A stretch of DNA of 7,650 nt from Alphaproteobacteria bacterium (GCA_005884745.1 VAZU01000119.1:1-7650); one strand, 5' to 3'; positions 1 to 6,863 are shown, counted from the first letter of the stretch. Numbers and translations are program-made. Notes: a model not told the origin generated them from the letters alone.

Positions 1-836
1 AGGAAGGCGGCATCATCGACGACCTGATGGTGACGCGTTCCGCCGACCCCGACGAGGACGGCGTGCTCATGCTCGTCGTGAATGCCGCGCGCAAAGCGGT
101 CGATTACGAGCACCTCGAACGCGCCTTGCCGCCCAACGTCAAGCTGCTGCGGGCCGAGCATCGGGCGTTGATCGCGCTGCAGGGACCGAGTGCCGCCGCC
201 GTGCTTGCCCGGCACGCGCCGGACACCGCGACCATGGCGTTCATGAGCGCGAACACCACGCGATTCGACGGCATCGAATGCCAGGTCAGCCGGTCGGGCT
301 ACACCGGCGAGGACGGCTATGAGATTTCGGTCAAGGCGATTCGGATCCGCGCCATCGTGGAGCGGCTGCTCGCGCATCCGGAAGTGAAGCTGATCGGGCT
401 CGGCGCCCGCGACTCGCTGCGCCTGGAGGCGGCTTTGTGCCTCTACGGGCACGATATCGACGCGAGCACCTCGCCGGTCGAGGCCGGGCTTGCCTGGTCG
501 ATCGGCGGACGCCGGCGCCAGGAAGGCGGGTTCCCGGGAGCATCCCGGATTCTCGACGAGCTGCAGCGCGGACCGGACCGGCGGCGCGTCGGCCTGGAGA
601 TGGGCGGCCGCATTCCGGCGCGGGAGGGGGCGGACATCCTGTTCGAGGGCACCGCGATCGGAAAGGTGAGGTCCGGCGGATTTGGACCGAGCGTCGGCCG
701 ACCGATCGCGATGGGCTATGTCGACGCTCGGTTCGCAACGCCGGGCACTGCCGTCATCATGCCGGTGCGGGGCAAGGAACTGCCCGCCAGGATCGTGCCG
801 ATGCCGTTCGTGCCGCACCGCTACTATCGCACTTGA
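1..836 (+). CDS. gcvT: Glycine cleavage system aminomethyltransferase (T-protein), C-terminal part, 5' end outside window
   Basis: T-protein transfers the methylene group from the aminomethyl-lipoyl arm of H-protein to tetrahydrofolate and releases ammonia. The reading frame is already open at base 3 and begins with the family motif GGIIDDLMVT, so the ATG at 27 is internal. About 277 residues are visible and roughly the first 100 of a usual 370-380 are missing. Visible family motifs are LQGPSA, SRSGYTGEDGYEI, the block IGLGARDSLRLEA followed by LCLYGHDID, PVEAGL, GGFPGA, and near the end SGGFGPS and PFVPHRY, the usual C-terminus. The stop is TGA at 834-836. It is the first visible gene of gcvT-gcvH-gcvPA-gcvPB, with 60 bases before gcvH. 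I see no frameshift or lost motif in the visible part. The identification is firm; the true start cannot be seen. Confidence 0.96.
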   Translation, partial: EGGIIDDLMVTRSADPDEDGVLMLVVNAARKAVDYEHLERALPPNVKLLRAEHRALIALQGPSAAAVLARHAPDTATMAFMSANTTRFDGIECQVSRSGYTGEDGYEISVKAIRIRAIVERLLAHPEVKLIGLGARDSLRLEAALCLYGHDIDASTSPVEAGLAWSIGGRRRQEGGFPGASRILDELQRGPDRRRVGLEMGGRIPAREGADILFEGTAIGKVRSGGFGPSVGRPIAMGYVDARFATPGTAVIMPVRGKELPARIVPMPFVPHRYYRT

Positions 837-896
837 GCAGAGATGCATCCGGAGCCGGGCCGACGCCGGCGAGACGTCGACGCGAGAGGTTGAGGG

Positions 897-1274
897 ATGG
901 CCGACGTGAGATACACCAAAGACCATGAATGGATCCGGCTCGATGGCGATGTCGGCGTGGTCGGAATTACCACCTACGCGCAATCGCAGCTGGGTGACGT
1001 CGTCTATGTCGAGCTGCCGGCCGTCGGCAAGCGGCTGGAGCAAGGCGTGGAAGCCGCCGTGGTCGAATCGGTGAAGGCCGCGAGCGAGGTCTACAGTCCG
1101 GCCGCCGGCGAAGTCGTCGCGGTCAATGACGCGCTCGAAGCCGCGCCCGCCATGGTCAATGAGGACGCGGAAGGCAAAGGCTGGTTCCTCAAGCTCAAGC
1201 TCTCCGATCCGAAACAGCTCGGCGCGCTGATGAGCGCCGAAGAATACCGACGTTACGTAGAGACGATCGCGTAA
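897..1274 (+). CDS. gcvH: Glycine cleavage system H-protein (lipoyl carrier)
   Basis: H-protein carries the aminomethyl group from the P-protein to the T-protein on a lipoyl-lysine arm and is reoxidised by the L-protein. The product is 125 residues, normal for the family. The N-terminus (YTKDHEWI) is typical. The lipoylation site is Lys60 in the motif VESVKAASEVYSP, followed by the turn AAGEV. The C-terminal part contains NEDAEGKGWFLKL and ends with the usual MSAEEYRRY block. The ATG at 897 is supported by a purine-rich Shine-Dalgarno sequence GAGAGG at 884-889, seven bases upstream. The gene lies 60 bases after gcvT and 63 bases before gcvPA on the same strand, consistent with one operon. 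Nothing is unusual; all key residues are present. Confidence 0.97.
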   Translation: MADVRYTKDHEWIRLDGDVGVVGITTYAQSQLGDVVYVELPAVGKRLEQGVEAAVVESVKAASEVYSPAAGEVVAVNDALEAAPAMVNEDAEGKGWFLKLKLSDPKQLGALMSAEEYRRYVETIA

Positions 1275-1337
1275 CGGGAACGGTTTGTTTGTCGCGCTTC
1301 GATCGATCGCCGCCAAACATGAAGGGTTCAATCACTG

Positions 1338-2642
1338 ATGCGCTATCTTCCGCTCACTCCCGAGGATCGCACCGAGATGCTCTCCCGCGTCGGCGTGCGC
1401 CACATCGATGATTTGTTCGCCGACGTTCCGGCCGCAACATTGCGCGCGCCGGATCTGCCGCCCGGCAAGAGCGAGCTCGAAGTCGAGCGGACGCTTGCGC
1501 AAATGGCGGCTCGCAACATGGCGGCCGGATCCGTGCCGTTCTTCATCGGCTGCGGCGCCTATCGGCATCACATTCCGGCGAGCGTCGACCACCTGATTCA
1601 GCGCTCCGAGTTCCTTACTTCCTATACGCCCTATCAACCCGAGATCGCCCAAGGCACGCTGCAGACATTGTTCGAGTTTCAGACTCAAGTCGCCATGCTG
1701 ACCGGCATGGAAGTGGCCAATGCCTCGATGTATGACGGCTCGACCGCGGCGGCCGAGGCGGTGCTGATGGCGCACCGGATCACCAAGCGCCGCAAGGCGG
1801 TGCTGGCGGGAAATCTGCATCCGCATTATCGCGCCACGATCGCGACCGTCTCGGCCATGGCGGGGGACGAGGTCGTCGCGCTGCAGCCGCATCCGGCCGG
1901 CGCCGGGCAACACTTCGAAATCGACGCCGAGACGAGCTGCGTGGTCGTGCAGTTCCCGGATTTTTACGGCCATCTGACCGACCTCCGGCCGATCGCCGAA
2001 CAGGCGCGTGCGGCGGTCGCGCTCGGCCTGCTCGTCCCGCCCGGCGAATGCGGTGCCGACATCGTGGTCGCGGAGGGCCAGTCGCTCGGCAACCCGCTCG
2101 GCTTCGGCGGCCCCTATGTGGGCCTGTTCGCCAGCCGGCAGAAATTCGTCCGGCAGATGCCGGGAAGGCTCGCCGGTGCCACCATGGACGCCGCCGGCCG
2201 GCGCGGTTTCGTGCTCACGTTATCGGCGCGCGAGCAGCATATCCGGCGCGAGAAGGCGACTTCCAACATCTGCACCAGCGCCGGCCTGTGCGCGCTCGCG
2301 TTCAGCATTCATCTCAGCCTGCTCGGCGAGGCAGGCCTTACGCGGCTCGCCCGCCTCAACCACGCGCACGCGGTCGAGCTTGCGGACAAGCTGGCGGCGG
2401 TCCCGGGCGTTGCGGTTCGCAACGGGCATTTCTTCAACGAGTTCACCATCCGCGTGCCGGGAAGTGCCGCGGCGGTGATCGAAGCGCTGGCGAGAAAGGG
2501 CGTGCTCGGCGGCGTGCCGGTGTCGCGGCTCGAGCCGCGACGGCCGGAGCTTGCCGACCTCATTGTCGTCGCCGCGACCGAAACCACGACCGCGGCGGAC
2601 ATCTCCGCCTATGCGGCGGCCTTGCGAGAGGTGTTGCGATGA
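1338..2642 (+). CDS. gcvPA: Glycine dehydrogenase (decarboxylating) subunit 1 of a split P-protein, with an apparent internal in-frame deletion
   Basis: This is the N-terminal half-equivalent of P-protein. It forms a heterotetramer with GcvPB that decarboxylates glycine; in split P-proteins PLP sits on the B subunit. Clear family motifs occur in order: IGCGAYRHHIPASVDHLIQ (about residue 70 on), FLTSYTPYQPEIAQGT, MYDGSTAAAEA, VVVQFPDFYG, GADIVVAEGQSLGNPLGFGG, AREQHIRREKATSNICTS. The length is 434 residues, slightly under the roughly 445-450 I recall. The shortfall seems to lie at residues 226/227 (base about 2015), where QARAA runs directly into VALGLLVPPG. Homologues have a strand of about 10-12 residues (of the type GALLIAVVTEV) here, and the paired GcvPB also has it. 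Both flanks align in frame, so this is not a frameshift. It may be a real deletion, possibly affecting folding, or a sequence error. The ATG at 1338 follows GAAGGG at 1321-1326, and the stop TGA overlaps the gcvPB start. Confidence 0.94.
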   Translation: MRYLPLTPEDRTEMLSRVGVRHIDDLFADVPAATLRAPDLPPGKSELEVERTLAQMAARNMAAGSVPFFIGCGAYRHHIPASVDHLIQRSEFLTSYTPYQPEIAQGTLQTLFEFQTQVAMLTGMEVANASMYDGSTAAAEAVLMAHRITKRRKAVLAGNLHPHYRATIATVSAMAGDEVVALQPHPAGAGQHFEIDAETSCVVVQFPDFYGHLTDLRPIAEQARAAVALGLLVPPGECGADIVVAEGQSLGNPLGFGGPYVGLFASRQKFVRQMPGRLAGATMDAAGRRGFVLTLSAREQHIRREKATSNICTSAGLCALAFSIHLSLLGEAGLTRLARLNHAHAVELADKLAAVPGVAVRNGHFFNEFTIRVPGSAAAVIEALARKGVLGGVPVSRLEPRRPELADLIVVAATETTTAADISAYAAALREVLR

Positions 2643-4195
2643 ACCGGCAAACCCGCCCGGCCGAGTTCGGCGGCTCGATTCCCGCCGACACGTTCACGGG
2701 CAATCGCGCGCTCGACATCGAGGAAGCGCTCGTCTTCGAGATCGGCCGGCCGGAGGTGACCGGCGTCGACATCGAGACGCCTGCGGATTTCTCGCCGCGT
2801 CTAGGTTTGCTCGAGCGCAAACCCGGGATCGGACTTCCCGGATTGTCGGAGCCCGAAGCTTTGCGCCATTACGTGCGGCTCTCGCGCAAGAACTACGGCA
2901 TCGACACCGGCATGTTTCCGCTCGGCTCCTGCACCATGAAGCACAACCCGCGCCTCAACGAGAAGATGGCGCGGCTTCCCGGCTTTGCCGACATCCATCC
3001 GCTGCAGCCGCTCTCGACGGTTCCGGGCGCGCTCGCGCTTCTGGCCGAACTCGGGCACTGGCTGCGCGAGCTCACCGGCGCAGCGGCGGTGGCACTGAGC
3101 CCAAAAGCCGGCGCGCATGGCGAATTGTGCGGCCTGATGGCGATCAAGGCGGCGCTTGCCGCGCGCGGGGAAGCGCGCTCGATCGTGCTGGTGCCGGAAT
3201 CCGCCCACGGCACCAATCCGGCGAGCGCGGCGCTGCTGGGCTATCGGGTCGAGGCGGTGCCGGCGCGGAGCGACGGCACGGTGGATGCCGCCGAGGTCGA
3301 GAAACATCTGTCCGCCGAAGTCGCCGCCATCATGCTGACGAACCCGAACACCTGCGGGCTGTTCGAGCGCGACGTGGTCGCGATTGCCGAGGCGGTGCAC
3401 CGGGCGGGCGCGTTCTTCTATGCCGACGGCGCCAATTTCAATGCGATCGCCGGAAAGTCGAGGCCCGGCGATCTCGGCATCGACGCGATGCATCTCAATC
3501 TGCACAAGACCTTCTCGACGCCGCACGGCGGCGGCGGGCCCGGCTCGGGTCCCGTGGTGTTCTCCGCCGCGCTCGCGCCGTTCGCGCCGGTGCCCTACCT
3601 CGTGTGCGACGCCGGCGGGCTGCGCTATGTCGAGCACGCCGGCGAGGCCGAGCCGGGCGCCGAGCCGTTCGGGCGGCTCACCGCCTTTCACGGCCAGATG
3701 GGCATGTTCGTGCGGGCGATGAGCTACATGCTCGCGCACGGCGGCGACGGCATGCGCCAGGCATCCGAGGACGCCGTGCTCAACGCCAATTATGTCCGCG
3801 CCGGCCTGCAGGACCTGATGTCGCTGCCGTTCGGCGAGCGCGCCTGCATGCACGAGGTGCTGTTCGACGACCGCTGGCTCGAGGGCTGCGGCATCACCAC
3901 GCTCGACTTCGCCAAGGCCATGATCGACGAGGGCTATCATCCGATGACGGTGTATTTCCCGCTGGTCGTGCACGGCGCCATGCTGATCGAGCCGACCGAA
4001 TCCGAGAGCAAGGCCTCGCTCGACCTGTTCATCGCCACGCTGCGCGATCTCGCCATGGCCGCCAAGCGCGGCGAGAAGGCGCGTTTCGTCAATGCGCCGC
4101 GGCACGCTCCCCGCGGCCGGCTCGACGAGACCCGCGCCGCCCGCCGGCCGGTGCTGCGGTGGACCAATCCACCGCCGCAGCTGAACGAACAGTAG
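2639..4195 (+). CDS. gcvPB: Glycine dehydrogenase (decarboxylating) subunit 2, PLP-binding half of a split P-protein
   Basis: This is the catalytic half of the split P-protein, which binds pyridoxal phosphate and decarboxylates glycine together with GcvPA and H-protein. The product is 518 residues. Visible motifs are NRALDIEEALVFE near the N-terminus, GMFPLGSCTMKHNPRLNE (about residues 90-110), the region around ESAHGTNPASA with His190, LTNPNTCGLFE, YADGANFNAI with Asp263 (the expected partner of the PLP ring nitrogen), and LNLHKTFSTPHGGGGPGSGP, in which Lys290 is the expected Schiff-base lysine. The C-terminus ends in the usual LDETRAARRPVLRW block plus a short tail. The ATG at 2639 overlaps the gcvPA stop (ATGA) and follows GAGAGG at 2626-2631, seven bases away. 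This start gives the family's normal MNRQ N-terminus, so in-frame extension back into gcvPA is not real. It is the last gene of the gcv operon. All expected catalytic residues are present. Confidence 0.96.
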   Translation: MNRQTRPAEFGGSIPADTFTGNRALDIEEALVFEIGRPEVTGVDIETPADFSPRLGLLERKPGIGLPGLSEPEALRHYVRLSRKNYGIDTGMFPLGSCTMKHNPRLNEKMARLPGFADIHPLQPLSTVPGALALLAELGHWLRELTGAAAVALSPKAGAHGELCGLMAIKAALAARGEARSIVLVPESAHGTNPASAALLGYRVEAVPARSDGTVDAAEVEKHLSAEVAAIMLTNPNTCGLFERDVVAIAEAVHRAGAFFYADGANFNAIAGKSRPGDLGIDAMHLNLHKTFSTPHGGGGPGSGPVVFSAALAPFAPVPYLVCDAGGLRYVEHAGEAEPGAEPFGRLTAFHGQMGMFVRAMSYMLAHGGDGMRQASEDAVLNANYVRAGLQDLMSLPFGERACMHEVLFDDRWLEGCGITTLDFAKAMIDEGYHPMTVYFPLVVHGAMLIEPTESESKASLDLFIATLRDLAMAAKRGEKARFVNAPRHAPRGRLDETRAARRPVLRWTNPPPQLNEQ

Positions 4196-4202
4196 GAGTC
4201 CC

Positions 4203-4325
4203 GTCATCCCGGGGCCCGAGCGAAGCGAGGGAACCCGGGATCCATGACCACGATCGCAGCGGTTTTGCAGAAGCAGTGTTCGTGGGTTCCGGGTTCGCGG
4301 GCTGACGCCCGCGCCCCGGAATGAC
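4203..4325. repeat. Long imperfect inverted repeat between convergent operons, of Bradyrhizobium-type intergenic palindrome
   Basis: The element begins GTCATCCCGGGGC and ends GCCCCGGAATGAC. These outer arms are complementary over 13 bases with one mismatch, which would be a G-T wobble in RNA. Pairing continues imperfectly inward: GGAACCCGGGATCC at about 4230-4243 opposes GGTTCCGGGTTC at about 4285-4296, around a less structured centre. The right arm contains its own perfect small hairpin. The element starts 7 bases after the gcvPB stop and ends 10 bases before the atpF stop, so it fills almost the whole gap. Elements beginning GTCATTCCGGGGC and containing AACCCGGAATCC are, from general knowledge, scattered in many copies through Bradyrhizobium/Rhodopseudomonas-type genomes. 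That this one is a member of such a family is inference; copy number cannot be seen here. Confidence 0.8.
4297..4312. terminator. Possible bidirectional terminator hairpin inside the intergenic palindrome
   Basis: GCGGGC, the loop TGAC, and GCCCGC form a perfect six-pair GC stem. It is nested in the right arm of the larger inverted repeat, which could itself fold into a long stem in either transcript. No run of T follows on either strand, so it does not fit the classical Rho-independent terminator. The placement between two convergent operons makes transcription termination or 3'-end protection the natural guess, but that role is inferred. Confidence 0.4.
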
Positions 4326-4335
4326 AACTCAGCGA

Positions 4336-4818
4336 CTAGTGCAGCTTGGCTTTGACGTCCTCGATGCCCTTGGCGATGAGATCGTCGGCAACCTTGCCCT
4401 TGGCGGTTTGCCTGAGGATCTTCTCCGCCGCCACGACGGCGGCATCGGCGGCGGCGGCGCGCACGTCGGCGAGCGCCTGCGCCTCGGCCTGGGCGATCTT
4501 GGTCTGGGCGATCGCGGTGCGCCGCGCGATCAGCTCTTCCAGCCTCGCATGCGCCTCCTCGGCGACGCGCTCGGCTTCGGCTTGCGCGTTGCGGATGATG
4601 GTCTGGGCTTCACTCTCGGCGTCCTGCTGCCTGCGCCGATATTCCGCGAGCAATTTCTCCGCCTCCTCCCGCAGCCGCCGCGCCTCGTCGAGCTCGCTCT
4701 TGATCTTGTCGCGGCGCTGATCGAGCGAGGCGAGGATCATGCGATGCGCCCCGACGTAGCCGAGGAACGCCACGAACACGAAGAAGGCGACGCCGACCCA
4801 GAACTCGGCTTCGAACAT
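4336..4818 (-). CDS. atpF: F1F0 ATP synthase F0 subunit b (peripheral stalk)
   Basis: Subunit b forms, with b', the peripheral stalk that anchors the F1 alpha-beta ring to the membrane subunit a. The product is 160 residues. A single N-terminal membrane helix covers about residues 5-23 (EFWVGVAFFVFVAFLGYVGA). A long charged, alanine-rich coiled coil follows; it starts at the family motif ILASLDQRRDKIKSELDEA and continues through KLLAEYRRRQQDAE. The ATG at 4818 lies two bases after the b' stop and is preceded by GAGGG within the end of the b' gene, pointing to translational coupling. It is the last gene of the F0 operon; the stop is TAG at 4336-4338, 10 bases from the intergenic palindrome. 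b and b' are related, and position plus the short N-terminus assign this copy as b. Confidence 0.95.
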   Translation of the reverse strand: MFEAEFWVGVAFFVFVAFLGYVGAHRMILASLDQRRDKIKSELDEARRLREEAEKLLAEYRRRQQDAESEAQTIIRNAQAEAERVAEEAHARLEELIARRTAIAQTKIAQAEAQALADVRAAAADAAVVAAEKILRQTAKGKVADDLIAKGIEDVKAKLH

Positions 4819-4820
4819 GG

Positions 4821-5357
4821 CTATCCCTCGAGCGCGTCCTCGACCGCGGCCTTGACCGCGGAATCCGCCGGCACGGCCCCGCTCAGCCGCTCGACGATCG
4901 CCGCGGCCGCGTCGGCGGCGATCGCGTGCACATTGGCCATGGCCGCCGATTTGGTCGCCGCGATGGTCCGTTCCGCCGCGGCCAGCTTGGCGTTGAGCTC
5001 GGATTCGAGCGTCTTGCGGCGCTCCTCCGCTTCGGCATTGAGCCGATGGCTGGCCTCGTCCGCGATGCTCTGCGCCCGACCTCGCGCCTCGGCGAGCGCC
5101 TTCTCGTATGCGGCAAGAGCGGTTTCGGATTGGTTCTTGAGCTCTTGCGCCTCGGCGAGGTCGCCGCTGATGCGGTCGCGCCGCGCTTGAAAGATCGCGC
5201 CGATTTGCGGCAGCGCGATCCTCGCCATGACCACGTAGAGTGCGATGAAGGTAATCGCCAGCCAGAACAGCTGAGACGGGAAGGTCTCCTTCTGGAACGG
5301 CGGAAACATCACCTTGCCGCCCGCAGGCACCTCGGTATGCGCGTTGGTTTCGGCCAT
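4821..5357 (-). CDS. atpF': F1F0 ATP synthase F0 subunit b' (second peripheral stalk subunit)
   Basis: Subunit b' (often annotated AtpG or AtpF2) pairs with b to make a heterodimeric stalk, the arrangement in alphaproteobacteria, other phototroph-related lineages and chloroplasts. The product is 178 residues. A polar N-terminal extension of about 25 residues ends in the characteristic FPPFQKETFPSQL. One membrane helix follows at about 28-48 (FWLAITFIALYVVMARIALP), then a long coiled coil beginning IFQARRDRISGDLAEAQELK. The N-terminal extension and the FPPFQKETF motif separate it from subunit b. The ATG at 5357 follows GGAG six bases upstream. The gene lies 60 bases after atpE and two bases before atpF. 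Nothing is truncated. Confidence 0.94.
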   Translation of the reverse strand: MAETNAHTEVPAGGKVMFPPFQKETFPSQLFWLAITFIALYVVMARIALPQIGAIFQARRDRISGDLAEAQELKNQSETALAAYEKALAEARGRAQSIADEASHRLNAEAEERRKTLESELNAKLAAAERTIAATKSAAMANVHAIAADAAAAIVERLSGAVPADSAVKAAVEDALEG

Positions 5358-5417
5358 TATCCGCTCCGATCCATCACGCGGAACCGCCGTCCGGCCGCCG
5401 TCGTCCCGATCCGCCGC

Positions 5418-5645
5418 TCACACGGCATAGAGCAGCAGCAGGGCGATCAGCAGCGAGAAGATGGCAAGCGCCTCGGTCACCGCGAAGCCGAAGATCAGTC
5501 GCGGGAACTGGCCGTCGGCCGCGGAAGGATTGCGGATCGCCGCCGCGAGATAATGGCCGAAGATGGTGCCGACGCCGACGCCGGCGCCGCCCATGCCGAT
5601 GCAGGCGATGCCGGCACCGATGTATTTCGCAGCAATTGGATCCAT
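5418..5645 (-). CDS. atpE: F1F0 ATP synthase F0 subunit c (rotor ring proteolipid)
   Basis: Subunit c forms the rotating proton-carrying ring in the membrane. The product is 75 residues, the usual size in alphaproteobacteria, and folds as a helical hairpin. Helix 1 is glycine-rich (GAGIACIGMGGAGVGVG), with small residues for tight ring packing. The polar loop is RNPSAADGQ, with Arg38-Asn39-Pro40. Helix 2 carries the proton-binding Glu58 in GFAVTEALAIFSLLIALLLL. The residues around Glu58 are hydrophobic or small and look like a proton-type ring; the ion choice is inferred. The start at 5645 is fixed by a strong Shine-Dalgarno sequence and the typical MDPIAAKYIG N-terminus, although the frame stays open further upstream across atpB. 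The stop is TGA at 5418-5420. It lies between atpB and b' in the normal order. Confidence 0.97.
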   Translation of the reverse strand: MDPIAAKYIGAGIACIGMGGAGVGVGTIFGHYLAAAIRNPSAADGQFPRLIFGFAVTEALAIFSLLIALLLLYAV

Positions 5646-5653
5646 GACGAGAG

Positions 5654-5660
5654 CTCCTCT
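5654..5660 (-). promoter_or_regulatory. Strong ribosome binding site of atpE
   Basis: The minus strand reads AGAGGAG, eight bases before the atpE ATG at 5645. It is the best match to the anti-Shine-Dalgarno sequence among the atp genes here. It also decides the atpE start, since the reading frame is open far upstream. A strong site fits the need for many c subunits per complex; that link is inference. Confidence 0.75.
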
Positions 5661-5686
5661 TGGTTGATCCCTGAATGGATGAGCCG

Positions 5687-6436
5687 TTAGTGGCCCGGAT
5701 GCAGCGCATCGTTGAGGTAGATGCAGGTGAGAATTGCGAACACGTAGGCTTGGAGGACCGCGACGAGCAACTCCAGCGCGGTGAGCGCGATGGTGAGCGC
5801 GAGCGGCAGGATCGCGCCAAACATGCCCAACACACCCGCCGCACCCAGCATGATGACGAAGCCCGCGAACACCTTGAGCGTGATATGGCCGGCGAGCATG
5901 TTCGCGAACAGCCGCACGCTGTGGGAGACCGGCCGCACGAAGAACGAGAACACTTCCATCACCGTGATCAGCGGCAGGATATACATCGGAATGCCGCTCG
6001 GCACGAAGATCTTCAGGAAACGCACGCCGTGTTTCCAAAACCCGGCGATGATCACGGTCAGAAACACCAGCAGCGCCAGTGCCGCCGTGATGATGAGATG
6101 GCTGGTGACCGTGAAGGCGAACGGGATCAATCCCAGCACGTTGGCGACGAGAATGAAGGCAAACAGCGAAAACACCAGCGGGAAGAATTGCATCCCCTCG
6201 GGGCCGGTCGCGCCCCGGATCATGTCGGCCACGAATTCGTAGAGCGTTTCCGATACCGACTGCAGCCTTCCGGGCACCAGCGCGCGGGCTCGAGTCGAGC
6301 CGATCAGGAACGCGCAGATCACGGTGACGGCGAGGATCATGTACAGCGCGGAATTCGTGAACGCGATCTCAAGCGGACCGATCTTGGCGATCGTGAACAG
6401 CTTGTTGATCTGGAATTGATGGATCGGATCGGCCAT
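5687..6436 (-). CDS. atpB: F1F0 ATP synthase F0 subunit a (stator proton channel)
   Basis: Subunit a provides the two proton half-channels beside the c ring. The product is 249 residues, typical for alphaproteobacteria, and strongly hydrophobic with about five to six membrane segments (around 30-48, 88-108, 113-133, 150-168, 185-210 and 212-240). The essential arginine, equivalent to E. coli Arg210, is Arg175 in HSVRLFANMLAGH. The last helix carries ALELLVAVLQAYVFAIL with Gln229, followed by the usual YLNDALHPGH-type end. The N-terminus MADPIHQFQI is typical. The start at 6436 is preceded by GAGGA about 11 bases upstream. The gene lies 58 bases after atpI and 41 bases before atpE. No key residue is missing. 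Confidence 0.97.
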   Translation of the reverse strand: MADPIHQFQINKLFTIAKIGPLEIAFTNSALYMILAVTVICAFLIGSTRARALVPGRLQSVSETLYEFVADMIRGATGPEGMQFFPLVFSLFAFILVANVLGLIPFAFTVTSHLIITAALALLVFLTVIIAGFWKHGVRFLKIFVPSGIPMYILPLITVMEVFSFFVRPVSHSVRLFANMLAGHITLKVFAGFVIMLGAAGVLGMFGAILPLALTIALTALELLVAVLQAYVFAILTCIYLNDALHPGH

Positions 6437-6494
6437 CGCGGCTGCGGTCCTCGTCGGCTCGTTCCCGCCGGAGCGGTGCCGACGGATGCAAAAA

Positions 6495-6863
6495 TCAGTT
6501 CTCTCGGCGCTTTGCCCCGCCGCCGGGGCTGGCAGCGAGGCCCGCGGCGCGCATCACGTTGAGCACGCCCGCGGCGAAGCCGAGCAGCAGGAACACGATC
6601 AGCCCCCACGGCGAGATGTGAAGCCAGCGATCGAGCAGCCAGCCCACCAAAGCTCCAAGGAGCACGCCCGCGACAAACTCGGTCGAAAGCCGGAACCCGC
6701 GGGCAAGCCCGGAAGTGTCGGCCCTCGGTCGAGGGGCCGGATCCGTATCGTTCGCCCGGCTCGCTCCGGTGCGGTCGAGCCGTTCGCCGAGGCGCCTCAG
6801 CCTCGCAGAGAGAGCAGCCTCGTCGGTGGATCGAGAGCCGGGATCCTGGTCGCGAGAGCCCAT
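6495..6863 (-). CDS. atpI: AtpI/AtpZ family protein, F0 assembly factor
   Basis: This is a small membrane protein at the head of F0 operons. In other bacteria AtpI assists c-ring assembly, and related AtpZ proteins have been linked to magnesium or calcium transport. The product is 122 residues from the ATG at 6863. A polar, charged N-terminal half of about 58 residues is followed by two membrane helices. The first, about 62-80, reads TEFVAGVLLGALVGWLLDRW; the second, about 84-104, reads SPWGLIVFLLLGFAAGVLNV. A short basic tail (GGGAKRREN) follows. The WLLDRW turn and glycine-rich helix are typical of the family. An in-frame GTG at 6872 could add three residues; neither start has a strong Shine-Dalgarno sequence, so ATG is a preference. 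It is the first gene of the operon, about 60 bases after the promoter. Confidence 0.88.
   Translation of the reverse strand: MGSRDQDPGSRSTDEAALSARLRRLGERLDRTGASRANDTDPAPRPRADTSGLARGFRLSTEFVAGVLLGALVGWLLDRWLHISPWGLIVFLLLGFAAGVLNVMRAAGLAASPGGGAKRREN

Noticed and set aside
1275..1337. Possible internal promoter or regulatory site between gcvH and gcvPA
   Set aside because: The 63-base gap shows only a Shine-Dalgarno sequence (GAAGGG) before gcvPA; no convincing -35/-10 pair or hairpin.
2048..2638. Upstream in-frame extension of gcvPB into gcvPA
   Set aside because: The extra sequence is an arginine-rich shadow of gcvPA. The ATG at 2639 has a Shine-Dalgarno site and gives the family N-terminus.
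2551..4305. Long plus-strand open frame overlapping gcvPA and gcvPB in another frame
   Set aside because: The translation is extremely arginine- and alanine-rich without domain motifs and lies wholly over recognised genes; it is a high-GC frame shadow.
2801..4327. Long open frame of 508 codons on the minus strand opposite gcvPB
   Set aside because: It is antisense to a clear gcvPB with all catalytic motifs, has arginine- and histidine-rich composition typical of shadow frames in high-GC DNA, and matches no family I recognise.
4321..5690. Plus-strand open frames opposite atpF, atpF' and atpE
   Set aside because: They are antisense to well-conserved ATP synthase genes; the low-complexity serine/alanine or leucine-rich product reflects the coiled-coil codons on the other strand.
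5646..6038. Upstream in-frame extension of atpE on the minus strand
   Set aside because: It crosses atpB in another frame. The strong Shine-Dalgarno site and the canonical 75-residue product place the start at 5645.
5675..6562. Plus-strand open frame of 295 codons opposite atpB
   Set aside because: The highly charged, histidine/glutamate/arginine-rich translation is the expected complement of hydrophobic membrane-helix codons in atpB.
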